In this document: positions 1-9,679 of the stretch, in pieces
Numbering within the stretch: the first letter of the stretch is position 1
Layout of the letters: every line of letters begins with the position of its first letter
Assembly (NCBI GenBank): GCA_031771865.1
Contig: JASISA010000041.1
Location: 2,790,001-2,854,000, forward strand
Direction of reading: 5' to 3'
Origin: Nothophaeocryptopus gaeumannii
Lineage: Eukaryota > Ascomycota > Dothideomycetes > Mycosphaerellales > Mycosphaerellaceae
DNA length: 64,000 bases
Translations under genes and position numbers: made by a program
The notes under the pieces: generated by a model
Databases searched by the model: none
Told to the model about the DNA's origin: nothing
What the model saw: only the letters and a program-made list of their open reading frames with translations

Positions 1-338
1 TGTTGTTCGTGTCGAGGTCTGACTTTCGAAGATTACTTGATTGAGGTAGACAGCAGATGCAAGGGAAGACCGTTAGTTTGCTGTTGGCCGAAAGGTGTAG
101 GTCAATGCTCCTCCATTGATCCTTGTCAACCTCGGTTGGAACAGCAAGCAAAGACCGAACAGGCATGCCGACTGTGATGCCACGATGAAGGCAGACGCCG
201 CGTGTACTAGAAATTCGGTGTGCGAACTAAGAATAGGCTCGCGTAGCCAACACGCATCAAGTGATGGCTTCCGTGAAGTGGGTCCTGCCAAGATACAGAT
301 ACATATACGCATTAAACCACATCATTTACATCGAATCA

Positions 339-550
339 GGCACTTTGGCGGAGTGGTTAACGCGCTGCCCTGCTATCCTCCATCCTTCGATGGCCTTGCT
401 AGGCAGTTCCGTGAGTTGCTTCGCACCTGTTCGCTCTGGACTTTGACTAACATTCATCAGTTCGGGAGCGTGTGGTACGACACTTCAGCTCCTTGATCAC
501 TGGTCAATGTCTAATCAATCTGCAGTTCGAATCACACAGGGTAAGTCTCA
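339..550 (+). tRNA. tRNA-Ser(GCU)-like locus, interrupted or decayed
   Basis: The 5' half folds as a class II serine tRNA: acceptor strand 339-345, an A-box-like D arm (346-356) with stem 348-350/361-363, anticodon stem 365-369 pairing perfectly with 402-406, and anticodon GCT at 372-374. A 25-nt intron (376-400) would sit just after position 37, the normal place for tRNA introns. The 3' half is abnormal. A B-box-like TTCGAATC is present at 526-533 and 543-549 pairs with the acceptor strand except for one mismatch and one wobble, but the T stem beside that B box does not pair and about 100 nt too many lie between anticodon arm and T arm. It could be a relic, a tRNA with an insertion, or chance pairing of the 3' part. 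Confidence 0.4.
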
Positions 551-1214
551 TGTTGTATAACCAACATATCAATTTGTGCTAACAATCATCTTAGTGTCGC
601 AAGTTCTTGCACTATTTTTTGTCCACTTAGTCGAAGATTTTTTTGTTTTGAACTGGAGATCGAATTGCCACTCATTTCTCAAGCTTCAGCAATGTTTTTG
701 CCCAACTTTCGTTATTTCTGCCGTTGAGATCTTGCACACCGCAAGATTCACTCAACCCTAGATGGATTCTAGCGCCTTTGCATCAGCCCCACTCCAACCC
801 GCTCGCCTCCAACACTACCAACAACTCCAGATCTTCGACACAACGCTTAACCTCGAAAGACTCTAGATGAAACGTGTCTTACGATGATGAAACTTCGAAG
901 CACGTATGCGAGGAGTGACTTTCAAGCGCTCGCGCCCCACTGGCCTCAGACCGCCTTCCGACACCGCTGACCGCCTCCCTTGTGCTCCCGCGCCTACGAT
1001 TCCAACAAACACACATGATCGAAAGCCTCCATAGTCAAATTCAAGAAGTCAGACGAACCGCGAATCTCATAAGTTCTCACTTCAGTCCGGCTGTTCCGCT
1101 TCGAAAAACCCCTAATTTAAATTTCCTTCCTCAATAGGCATTAGTTCCGAGAATACTCGTTTCAATGTTCTTTCAGACACGCTCCTTCGTAACATATGCG
1201 AGCATAGCGACGAC
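551..1214. other. Intergenic, no gene seen
   Basis: Only short chance reading frames occur here. There is no B box, repeat or recognisable protein segment. The first 338 bases of the window are likewise without a supported feature. Confidence 0.5.
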
Positions 1215-1445
1215 TTACAGTCCATCTGAATCATGACTGAACATCAGCCCGAGTTCGAGTTGATGTAAGTGCCCAGCAGACAAAATCACTTCCTCAGATT
1301 TCGTCCATGTCTCAGCGTCTTCCACGTTCGTCACTTCCATCATGAATGTCAAGGCTCGAACAAAATCCCCACAGGAAAACCGCAGCTGGAACTCCCGATA
1401 ACGAATGTCATTTCTCCACATCTCTCTAACCTTCCGATCTAGCAA
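1215..1445 (-). CDS. Possible small exon downstream of the ING gene
   Basis: An open frame of about 76 codons on the minus strand has protein-like composition (acidic, with the stretch TFMMEVTNVEDAETW), but its first codon is TTG and no family is recognised. It lies 43 bp past the end of the long in-frame extension of the ING gene, on the same strand. A GT...AG interval with GT at about 1490 and AG near 1428 would join the two in frame, although the GTAGAA donor is poor. It may therefore be a last exon of that transcript, an independent small gene, or noise. Confidence 0.25.
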   Translation of the reverse strand: MLDRKVREMWRNDIRYREFQLRFSCGDFVRALTFMMEVTNVEDAETWTKSEEVILSAGHLHQLELGLMFSHDSDGL

Positions 1446-1487
1446 TGAATGAAAGCACCTTTCTTCCTCCAGGCCTGATCAGGCATT

Positions 1488-2369
1488 CTACCGATCCGTC
1501 AACGATCTCCTGGTCGCCTCTTTGATTTCCTTCAAATACCCCCTCGAATACTCGCGAGTCTGCCTCGTCCGCGGAGAGTTCTGTGAAGCAGTGGGTCTCC
1601 TTCTGCTCGATGAGGCAGGAAGCTCATCATCCGGTTCATAGTCACTATCATCGGGCTCGCCGTTTGCCCCTTCGCTGCCCGCAGATGGCGCAGGCGATGG
1701 CTCTCTCCTCGACATCCGCTCGTCTGCTCTTTTTGGTCCGTCATCTCCTACCGACTCCGCATAGTCTGCCGGAACAGGCGCTTGTGCGGCTCTCTTCTTT
1801 ACCGGCGGTCTAACTCCATCAATGTTTTCACTGGGAGATGATGTGCGCTGAGAGACGGGACGTCTGCCCTGGGATCTCTTCCGAGGCGCTTGAGCAATCT
1901 CGGCAGGTGGCAAGAGCGTCGGCTCACGGCGCGTCTTCCCCTTCTCTCGAGCAATTGCAGGGTCGGAGTCGGAAGGGCTGTGGCGAGAAGGACGGCGTTC
2001 ACCTGATTTTTCCGTTCGAGGAGTTCGACCGCCATCGATTGAGCCGACGCCATCACTCTTCTGCCTGCGATTACCGGCATCGCCCGCGTTCTCATCCTCA
2101 TCCTCTTCATGCGAAGAAGAACTCGCGGGGGTTGGCTCCCGCGAGCGACGCCCCGGGCCTCTTCTGTTCCTCGGAATATTCGATTCGCTCTCAGATCCAC
2201 CGCCAGAGCCGAGCAAAATAGACCTTCCATTTCCCTTGCTCGCCTTCGAAGGACCAGCGTCTCCAGAAGCTGATGCTGTTTTGGAGCTGCTCTTCTGAGC
2301 ACGATTCTTGCCGCTCTGTTTGGAATCATCTCCAGTATCGCTCTGATCATTATCTTCCAGACGAGACGA
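1488..2369 (-). other. In-frame 293-codon open extension behind the ING stop codon
   Basis: Immediately after the TAG of the ING gene (2370-2372) the same frame stays open for 293 codons and ends at a TAG at 1488-1490. The encoded sequence resembles real disordered chromatin protein: acidic and Ser-rich clusters near the start, a Ser/Arg/Pro-rich middle, a DYEPDDELP-like acidic patch and a final charged segment (YLKEIKEATRR). It has no ATG for roughly its first 180 codons, so it cannot readily be a gene of its own. Readthrough, removal of the stop by an unrecognised in-frame intron (for example 39 or 66 nt from the GT at CGA|GTA), or a recent nonsense mutation are the alternatives. No branch site there is convincing. 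Confidence 0.5.
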
Positions 2370-4877
2370 CTATGTCTCTACTCGGCCTCCTCTCCCACCT
2401 CTGCCTCTCCCTCCACCTCTACCTCTGGAAGCCGGCTTTGGTCTGCAGTCCCTGCAATACCAAGTGTCATCTTCCCCGGGTGGCCCTTTAAGCTCAGTAC
2501 ATCCCAAGTGGAACCACTCTCTCGGACAGCTCTCGTTGTCACAAGCCACCATCTCTCCGTAAGAGCCGCGATTACAATAGCAATATTTCTGCTCATCCGG
2601 GTCATCAGGGTCGTGCTCTGATTCTTCCTCATCATCGACAGGCTCAGGCTCGGGCTCCTCTTCCTGTTGAAGTATATCAGCGTTGCGACCGGTGGATCGA
2701 GTACTTTGTCTGGTGCTAGTGGGCGGTGGAGAAGCAGGTGCTGAAGATTCTCGAGAGAGTGGCGCAGGCGACGTTTGCAAAGTCGTCGAGTTTGCCGTGT
2801 TGCGCCTACTGACAGGTCGTCTCGTAGTCGACCTCCGCTCCTCTCTTTCTCGCTGCTCATCTACCTCATACACCTCCATACGCCGTTCGTCTCCAGAATC
2901 CAAGTCTTCGTCCATGTCGTCTCTATTCCGATGTCGGTCCATATCGGGGCTTTTGTTGAAAGGCGCAAGCTGTTTAACAAGATGACTGTTGCTTGCATGC
3001 CTCTTGTGCCTGTGGACACCCGTACCCTGGTTTGGTGGTTCTGAAGAGCTCGAGTCCCTGTGGTCAGGCTTGCTTCTCGTGCTCCTTGCCCTGTTCATCG
3101 CCTCGCCTCCGATCGCAGCGGATGTCGCAAACGTGTCTGTCCGTGGTGTTCCAACCTTCGAGGTTCTTCCGCTGTTCTTGCGACTGTTGCTACCAGATCG
3201 CGAATTCATAGGACGACCCCTCTCATTTCCGCTAGCATCTCGCATTTCGATATCCTCCATCTTCAGTTTCTCGCTTGCTTCCTTGAGCTGGCGCTCAGTC
3301 TTGTCGTCTCCAGTAATCGCCTCATGCTCTTCCGTAGTATCTTGTATCTTCTTCCTGCCGTTGATCTTCTCAATACTGCCATTTGGCCGGCCTGCCGCGG
3401 AGCTGGGCCGACTAGCACCACTCTCTTCATCCTGCAATCGCTCGTGACGAAGGTTTGTCGCTGTGCTGTTCTGACGTAGTCGCGCGCTTTGTGGTCGTGC
3501 GCCGGGAGGTGCTTCCATGGTTGCTGGGTTAAAGGAAGACGCCAGAGGGCTGCTCGCAAGCATTGGACTCGCCTGCGCAGAACCAGGAATCTTCTTCTTG
3601 GTTCCAGGAGCGGGTCCCGGCTTCGACTTCGTCGTCTTCGGTTTCGCTAGGAGCTCAGCAGCACCAGTAGGAGTGCTTCTTGGTGTCTCCTTGCTCTTCG
3701 CGCCCTTGCCTGTGCCAGATGTCGTCCTCTCCATGCCAGGCGCCGCCAGACCCTTGTCTGCGGCCTTTTTCCTCTTTGGTCCAGGTTCTCCATTTGTTGA
3801 AATGCCCAATCCGGCGGCATTCGCAGCAGCAGCCTTGACTTTGCCGAGTTTCGGCGCTTTGCGCGGCTTGTCATCGAAGTCAGAATGTCCTGCATATTCT
3901 GCTCTTTTTCCTTTAGCCTTTTCTCGTGTCGCTTCCCTCCCAGCATGACTCCTGACTTGTGCAATCTCGGCCTCGTGCAGCATATTCGCCGCAGCAGCCA
4001 AAGTGTTTGTCGCAGCTGCATCTCTTGGCCGTGCTGCACCACTTGTGGCTGCTTTTGTCTTCTGTCGGTTGTCATTGTAAGCCCAATGCGTCATGCTGCC
4101 AAGTCGCGCCTCCTCGCTGATCTCGTTCTCGACGTGCGGCATGACCGAGTCCAGACGTGTCATTTGATTCGCAAGGACCCTGTTGGCTTCAGAAAGCACT
4201 GCCATTTTCTCGTCAAGATTTGGTAGCAGACTAGCAGCCATCATTCGCAGCTCTTGAAATTGGTATCGGCGCTGCTTCTCTTCTTCGCTCTCGGGTGGCT
4301 GCTCGCCGTCCATTGAGCCCGACACTGATGGCTGCGTACTGTGCCGGCCAGCCATGCCATTGACAAGGCTTGGATTCCTGCTGCCACTGATGCTATTATT
4401 GGCAGTCAGGCTCAGCAGAGCGTGTCCTGTTGCAGGCTGGTTGTTCGAGGTGGGATTTTGTTTGCGCGTGGGCACGGGCTGCTGCATCACCGCCGTGACG
4501 AGCTCGTTCAGACGATCCGTAGGCCCGTCGATTTTGGCTTCGACCTCTTTCATGACGGTATAGTGCTTCATGACATCTTTCGGTAAAGCAACGAAGGCGT
4601 CCGAGACGTACTGCAGCGCTGGGTAAAAACCCGGCGGCTGCGACGCTGCTGGATCTGCTAAACCGCGCTCATTCTCGAGGACACTACCGATGCTGCCAAA
4701 TGGACGAGCATAGTAGTTTGCGGGCCTATTGGCGTTGGGTCGAATTGCGCGGCCGGAGGCGGTGGTGCGTCGCGGTGCAGGCGCGCCGGAACTCGACAGG
4801 GGCGTGTTGAAGGAATTGGCGGGATCGTTGCTCGGCATCGTCGCCGACGACTTGCGCATGTTGGAGTAGGGCGGCAT
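2370..4877 (-). CDS. ING-family PHD-finger protein (histone acetylation complex subunit)
   Basis: This single-exon frame of 835 residues has the ING/Yng/Pho23 layout. The N-terminal ING helical region spans about residues 85-270 (FVALPKDVMKHYTVMKEVEA, then a leucine-rich segment on MAVLSEANRVL). A long basic, Ser/Pro-rich linker follows, and then a C-terminal PHD finger at about 765-811 with C4HC3 spacing (CYCN, CDN-C, W-H-GC, C-DC). The tryptophan and acidic residues typical of ING PHD fingers that read H3K4 methylation are present. An RGG-rich tail follows. ING proteins act in the nucleus as subunits of histone acetyltransferase or Rpd3-type deacetylase complexes. At 835 residues it is far longer than yeast Pho23 or Yng2 because of the linker. 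The start is the first ATG of the frame. The stop is TAG with an open frame behind it. Confidence 0.88.
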   Translation of the reverse strand: MPPYSNMRKSSATMPSNDPANSFNTPLSSSGAPAPRRTTASGRAIRPNANRPANYYARPFGSIGSVLENERGLADPAASQPPGFYPALQYVSDAFVALPKDVMKHYTVMKEVEAKIDGPTDRLNELVTAVMQQPVPTRKQNPTSNNQPATGHALLSLTANNSISGSRNPSLVNGMAGRHSTQPSVSGSMDGEQPPESEEEKQRRYQFQELRMMAASLLPNLDEKMAVLSEANRVLANQMTRLDSVMPHVENEISEEARLGSMTHWAYNDNRQKTKAATSGAARPRDAAATNTLAAAANMLHEAEIAQVRSHAGREATREKAKGKRAEYAGHSDFDDKPRKAPKLGKVKAAAANAAGLGISTNGEPGPKRKKAADKGLAAPGMERTTSGTGKGAKSKETPRSTPTGAAELLAKPKTTKSKPGPAPGTKKKIPGSAQASPMLASSPLASSFNPATMEAPPGARPQSARLRQNSTATNLRHERLQDEESGASRPSSAAGRPNGSIEKINGRKKIQDTTEEHEAITGDDKTERQLKEASEKLKMEDIEMRDASGNERGRPMNSRSGSNSRKNSGRTSKVGTPRTDTFATSAAIGGEAMNRARSTRSKPDHRDSSSSEPPNQGTGVHRHKRHASNSHLVKQLAPFNKSPDMDRHRNRDDMDEDLDSGDERRMEVYEVDEQREREERRSTTRRPVSRRNTANSTTLQTSPAPLSRESSAPASPPPTSTRQSTRSTGRNADILQQEEEPEPEPVDDEEESEHDPDDPDEQKYCYCNRGSYGEMVACDNESCPREWFHLGCTELKGPPGEDDTWYCRDCRPKPASRGRGGGRGRGGRGGRVET

Positions 4878-5607
4878 CGTGGTGGTAAGACCTCACCGTC
4901 GCGGTGGGGAAGCGGCGGCGGTGGAAGAGCTCGACGCGCTGGTCGAGGGTGGGTGAGGAGCTCGGAATTTTGTCTTAGTAGAATAGCCGCATATTGGCGG
5001 GCTGATATCAAGTACTGCAATCTGATAGCGCACAAGTATTGGTGAAGTGTATGACAAGGTCTTGTCGTGCTCTGAGTTGTGTATGAAGCGAAGAGCAGAG
5101 CAAGAGCAGTCGCAGAGTACAGAAGATCGACCGACGGATTGCGACTCCGCGTGTGGAAGCTGCGATTCGGCTTTTGGCAGGGGTCCGTCGGCGCACCTGC
5201 CGCCGTACCGACGGTGACGTAGACTTATTAAGCAAATTGAGCACGGCCCTGTTTCACATGCAACGACGCAATCATCGAGTGACTCGAAGGACAAGTTGTT
5301 CCGTTCCAATAGCCTTGGACTCTGTGAACGTCGAAATCTACAGTTCGAATCAGACAGAGGCGATTCAGCTTACCAGCTAAGATACCGGACATGTGAGGAC
5401 AAGCGACAGAGCGTCATTTCTCGCCAGATCAGTCGAAGAGGAATACCTCGGCCCCAGTGAGTATAGAACAAGATCAATTACTTTCTGATTTTGCAATCTA
5501 CCGTCCCCTCTAGCGGCTCATCAACTCCTTCCAATTCATTTCTGGCGCATCGTATACTCCTCCGATCCATCCCCTTCCACTCGCCTCGCCTAATGATGCT
5601 TGTGATT
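4878..5607. other. Intergenic / 5' leader of the ING gene
   Basis: This stretch lies between the ING start codon and the end of the decayed secreted-protein gene. Only overlapping chance frames are present on both strands. It probably holds the 5' leader and promoter of the ING gene. Confidence 0.45.
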
Positions 5608-6010
5608 CTAGTGACACTTGAAGCTCTCTTCTGCACCATGCTTCAAGCCCCTGGCATCATCCAACGCATGCGGAACACTGTGCTTCTTCACAGTCGGGCA
5701 TTGAATTGGAACGCATCGTTGCCATCCTTACACACGAAGTGCGTGACGGCGATGCCGTGGTGGAGGAGATGATGCTTAATCTCGTCGCAGGCTGGAGTCG
5801 TGTCAAACCGTCGACTTGCACATAGTAGCGGCTCCGAAGGGCCTTGTGTCTGTAGTGGCAGTCGAAGGCTGTTTGTTGGTGGGCAGTGGGGTCCGAAATG
5901 TTGAGGTCGTCAGTGGTGGTGGCATCGGTGTTGTCTGAAATCGGAGCAGCAAAAGCTGTGCTCAGGGAGGCCATGATGGTCAGGATGGTAGCTGATACGT
6001 CGAGCTTCAT
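5608..6010 (-). pseudogene. Frameshifted small secreted cysteine protein, paralogue of the gene at 6572
   Basis: The ATG at 6010 opens a typical signal peptide (MKLDVSATILTIMASLSTAFA). The following sequence matches the gene at 6572-7018: a first Cys, then an R-x-RY-[YF]-VQ motif. Near 5803-5808 the similarity moves to another frame, where the second Cys (CDEIKHH, against CHQIKHQ in the paralogue) and the third Cys continue. Near 5693 it moves frame again to reach the fourth Cys just before the TAG at 5608-5610. Each shift equals one missing base or two extra bases. As it stands the frame from the ATG loses the conserved C-terminal half, so this is a pseudogene or carries two sequencing errors. 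Function is unknown. Confidence 0.7.
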
Positions 6011-6571
6011 GTTGATATTGAGCTGTTATTTCGCCGTTTGGTGAAGATTGAAGGCTTCTCTGATCTCGACGTCATGGTGGTTGATATTGGATTGTGAAGT
6101 AGCTGATCTGTATCGTTCGAAGTGGATCAAGTTGTGTGACTGGCGGAGAGAACAACATGTGCTGCAGGATGTGAGTATTGTGTAGAGAGCGTCTGCGGGT
6201 GCATAGCCTCGATCTCGGACGTGTCCTCGATTTGGGACTGAGGACAGATAGTAGCCATCAGCATCGATCCAGAGTCGTGTGTCCTCGTTCCAGAAACGGT
6301 TCATCATGGTACGAGGGCGTATGTCCTCAAAGCGAACGCGATTTTTCTCCGGTCCAAGCGTCATCGCGTATCTTCAGTGTCCTCAAGGCTGGCAACGCAT
6401 GAGCAGGCACTACAGCCCAGCACTATATGAATCTCGGTCTGCCCACCATCTTCTGCTCTTCCCACCCACCACATCAATACACACCCAACATAACTCGGTA
6501 CACCATACCATACTGCAACACCAGTTAGCAGTACACCGCCAACAAAGAATACAATCGAACAATCACTCAAG
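6011..6571. promoter_or_regulatory. Shared intergenic region of the divergent secreted-protein pair
   Basis: About 560 bp separate the two start codons. A TATA-like CTATATGAA near 6422 lies about 145 bp before the plus-strand ATG and is a plausible core promoter element. A 112-codon open frame on the minus strand (6026-6364) has no signal peptide or recognised motif and is probably accidental. Confidence 0.35.
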
Positions 6572-7018
6572 ATGAAGATCAACCTTGCAACTCTCCTGGC
6601 CTTAATGCCACCCTTGAGCCGAGCTCTCGCCCTGCCAATCGACACCCAAGGCACCCAAGATACCGCCGACGTCTCCCTAGACAGGGGCAGCCCTCTCCCC
6701 ATCAACCGCTCCCACGATTCGATGTCCAACGACGACTCTCCCTACCAATGCGGCAAGGAGAAGCACGTCATCCGGACCCGCTACTTCGTCCAAACCACCG
6801 GTGTCGACCAACCCACCTGTCATCAAATCAAGCACCAGTTTCACAAGCGATGGATCGCACTCAGTAAAGTCAAGTGTGACGATGATGACATGGAGAGTGG
6901 GAATAGGTATTTCGAGTTCAATACGCCAATTGATATGCAACATAAAGTTGAGAAGAGCTTGAATAAGGCGTATGGGATTGGTGGAAAGCATGATGAGTAT
7001 AGGTTTCATTGTGGCTAG
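6572..7018 (+). CDS. Small secreted four-cysteine protein, effector-like
   Basis: The 148-residue product starts with a signal peptide (about residues 1-20, a hydrophobic core ending near ALALP), followed by a low-complexity acidic/Ser segment and a compact C-terminal region. The mature part has four cysteines, at YQCGK, PTCHQ, KVKCDD and FHCG, and an RTRYFVQ motif. All of these are matched in the broken divergent copy at 5608-6010, which supports a real family with two probable disulfides. Size, secretion and spaced cysteines fit fungal effector-like or antimicrobial small secreted proteins, but no named family was recognised and no function is claimed. There is a single exon, and the stop is TAG. 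Confidence 0.7.
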   Translation: MKINLATLLALMPPLSRALALPIDTQGTQDTADVSLDRGSPLPINRSHDSMSNDDSPYQCGKEKHVIRTRYFVQTTGVDQPTCHQIKHQFHKRWIALSKVKCDDDDMESGNRYFEFNTPIDMQHKVEKSLNKAYGIGGKHDEYRFHCG

Positions 7019-7407
7019 GATCATGATGGTGGAGGGGGGTATGGTGCTTGGGGATAGAAATAGGGAGAACAAGGAGGACAGGAGAGGATGTCCCTAGCTT
7101 GGAGTTTGAGGGTGGTAATGTAGGTGTCGGTTCATGGCAGGTCGATATATTGGTAGGTGCGATCGATATTGGAGTAATTGTATTTTAGGATACTCGATGG
7201 CTTCGGCACTGTTCGCATGTGTTTTCTTGATGGATGATGCTGAGGACAGAAGGAGTTCACAATGGTCAGGCCGCCAAGCCTTTTGCGCAGGGACAATCAA
7301 TATATGATTGGCCTCTCATCAAATAAGCTCAAGCTTTCGACTCCCGTCTCACTCCCAATCCTCCACCAGAACATCTCACCCAAACCATTGAATGAAGACA
7401 CGCTGCC
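7019..7407. other. Intergenic
   Basis: This stretch holds the 3' side of the secreted-protein gene and the promoter side of the EBP gene. No feature beyond chance frames was seen. Confidence 0.4.
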
Positions 7408-8148
7408 ATGGAGCCCTCCTCCCCACCATCAATAATCTCCACAACCACTGTCCTCTCCCTCCTCTCCACCGTCGCTATCCTCTCCGCAGCCTACTTCGCC
7501 TCACTCACCTTTCTCCCCAAAAGCTCCCCCACCAAGATCCGCATTCTCTTCATCTGGCACGCTTTCGACGCCTTGATCCACTTCATCCTCGAAGGTAGCT
7601 ACCTCTACAACTGCTTCTTCAGCTATACCACCCTCTCCGGTCTCTGGAAACCCGATACCCTAGAGGTCTCACCGTACCTCCCGCCCAATATCTACTTCCT
7701 CGGCCGGCAGGACCGAATCTATGGATCTGAGTACGGAAGCAACCCGTTCGCAAAATTATGGATGGAATATGCGAAAGCAGATAAGAGATGGGCAGGGAGT
7801 GATTTGACGATTATCAGTTTGGAGATTTTGACAGTTTTCATTGCTGGGCCTATGGCTGTATGGATATGCAATTGTCTGAGGAAGCAAAGCGCTGATGCGT
7901 GGTTTTGGATGGTTGTGTTGGCGACTGGAGAGCTCTACGGAGGGTTTATGACTTTTGCGCCGGAATGGCTTACGGGAAGCTCGAACCTGGATTCTTCGAA
8001 CTGGATGTACCTGTGGCTGTACTTGGTCTTCTTCAATGCGGCGCTCTGGGTCGCGATTCCGATCTGGATTCTGATTGAGGCTTATGGCAGAATTGCTGCT
8101 GGGTTAAATTTGCAAGCTCAAGCTGAGGCTGGCAAGAAGAGGAGGTAG
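7408..8148 (+). CDS. EBP-family sterol delta8-delta7 isomerase
   Basis: The 246-residue single-exon protein has the EXPERA/emopamil-binding-protein fold with about four or five membrane helices. Conserved EBP signatures are visible: W50-H51...H58-FILE62-G in the second helix, LWMEYAKADKRW (118-128) with the catalytic-site glutamate E120, GELYGG (174-179), and the aromatic FNAALW segment near the C-terminus. A lysine/arginine-rich tail (KKRR) fits ER retention. EBP enzymes shift the sterol B-ring double bond from C8 to C7 in the ER. Ergosterol synthesis in many fungi relies on the unrelated ERG2, so this could be a second isomerase or act on other substrates. The gene is intact although its flanking accessory genes are broken. 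Confidence 0.85.
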   Translation: MEPSSPPSIISTTTVLSLLSTVAILSAAYFASLTFLPKSSPTKIRILFIWHAFDALIHFILEGSYLYNCFFSYTTLSGLWKPDTLEVSPYLPPNIYFLGRQDRIYGSEYGSNPFAKLWMEYAKADKRWAGSDLTIISLEILTVFIAGPMAVWICNCLRKQSADAWFWMVVLATGELYGGFMTFAPEWLTGSSNLDSSNWMYLWLYLVFFNAALWVAIPIWILIEAYGRIAAGLNLQAQAEAGKKRR

Positions 8149-8735
8149 AACATGGGCTTGTGAGGAACATCATATCAACTACCCACCAAGTCCATCCCAC
8201 AATTCCCTGGATTGGACGAGGACATGGAACATAACAACCAGAGATTATCCTCGCGTTGTGAGTGAGCAAAGCGTATCTGCTATTTCTCGGCCCAGACCAC
8301 GTACTGGGGAGCACAAGAGGCTACGCAACATACAAGAATCGGGCATTCCCTTGTTTGCCATGTCACTCAACTGAATCCAGGTGGTAATACAAGAACCTTC
8401 GACAATGCGATTCTTTTGGATACTTCGTGGTGAAATCTTCCCTTCTCGGGAGCTTCGAAGTCGTAGAAGAAGTTCGGGGATGATCGAGCATGGATGCAGT
8501 CTCTGTACTCCAAAGCTTTCTCCGCATACAAAAGCTCGCTGTTCCCTGTCTCCCAAGCCTGAATCTATTCCTCTTCCACCACCTGGTTGATCCGGTATAA
8601 AGAAGTACCTGAGATGTAGATCCGACATCCGAGCCGAATCGGTTGCTTGACTCGACGACAATCCAAGACTTATATCAACGACACTGCCTAAGCAAGTGTT
8701 AGATCCCGCCCGGAGTCTCCGGAAATCAATCAATC
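8149..8735. other. Intergenic
   Basis: Only chance frames on both strands are seen. It probably contains the promoter of the decayed hydrolase that starts at 8736. Confidence 0.4.
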
Positions 8736-9473
8736 ATGTCTCCACCGACCATTCCGTCAACTACGATCATCTTTGTGCCCGTGGCGTGGCACAAACCATC
8801 GTTCTACTACCCGGTCTCAGAGATTCTGGACAAAGCTGGCTATAAAACCCATGTCGTTGATCTTCCATTTTTAGAGCCACCAAAGCACCTTGCAGACTTC
8901 TCGGCCGTGATCACTGAGATCCAAAAACACGTCGAAACAGCCGTAAATGCTGACCAGGGAGTCGTCGTCGTCGGCAATTCCTACGGTAGCATCCCACTTT
9001 CGGGAGCGATCACGGGCCTGGGCTTAAAGACGTAAAGACGCGAGAAGCAGCTGGCTTGTCTGGCGGCGTGGTCAACTTCTTGTTCATGTCAGCATTCATC
9101 ATACCCGAGGGCTAACTCCTCCTCGCAGCTTTCGGCGGGCATGATCTGCCCTGGTTCCGTGTGTCCGAAGACAAACTTGAAGTTATAGCAGCGGATGTAA
9201 CTGAGATTGCCTACAAACGACCTTCCGGAGTCAGAGCAGAAGGCAGCGGCGGAGAAGATCGTCCCGCAGAGCTATCAGGTCATGCACAGCCCGGTGACTT
9301 ATGCGGCTTGGAGAGATGTCCCTTGCACGTACTTGTACTGTACGAAGGATAGTGCTATCCCGCTTCGGATTCAGAAGGCAATGGTCGAGGGGACTGCAAA
9401 GGGTATGCCGTTTTTGAGCAAGCCAGAGGAGACCGCGGCTGCCATTAGGAGGGTGGCTCGGGAGTATGATTGA
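8736..9473 (+). pseudogene. Decayed alpha/beta hydrolase (salicylate-esterase / EstC-like)
   Basis: The N-terminal 99 codons are a good alpha/beta-hydrolase start: a first strand IIFVPVAWH and the nucleophile elbow GNSYG. Near 9027-9032 the family sequence continues in another frame (REAAGLSGGVV, then FIIPEG). An in-frame TAA follows at 9113-9115, before FGGHDLPWF. At about 9212 there is another frame change into NDLPESEQ, and the last frame runs to 9473 (YLYCTKDSAIP, MVEGTAKG). The usual Gly-His-Ser-Pro segment carrying the catalytic histidine is missing between MVEGTAKGM and PFLSKPEE. A branch-like CTAAC and a CAG at 9111-9127 could suggest an intron, but conserved coding just upstream argues against it. 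Two frame changes, a stop and loss of the histidine together indicate a pseudogene. Confidence 0.75.
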
Positions 9474-9679
9474 TTGATGGAGACTAGACTGGAAGAAGTT
9501 GCAAATGATGGTTATGTGAATTACCTCCTGCTCAGAGCGCTTGTACAAATCAAATGAACCCATTCCAACTCAAGAAGCGAGCGGTATGCATAATCCCCAA
9601 CGCCATCCCCATATTATCTGCGTCATCAAAGCGCTTCATCCTCGCAAGATTTAACCTCCTCATCCCCTACAATCAATCA

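Noticed and set aside
1799..2350. 183-codon minus-strand frame
   Set aside because: It is a shifted frame over the ING extension with basic, repetitive composition.
5325..5360. A second tRNA suggested by TTCGAATC near 5344
   Set aside because: No A box or cloverleaf lies upstream.
6026..6364. 112-codon minus-strand frame between the secreted-protein pair
   Set aside because: No signal peptide, no known motif, and it sits in the shared promoter region.
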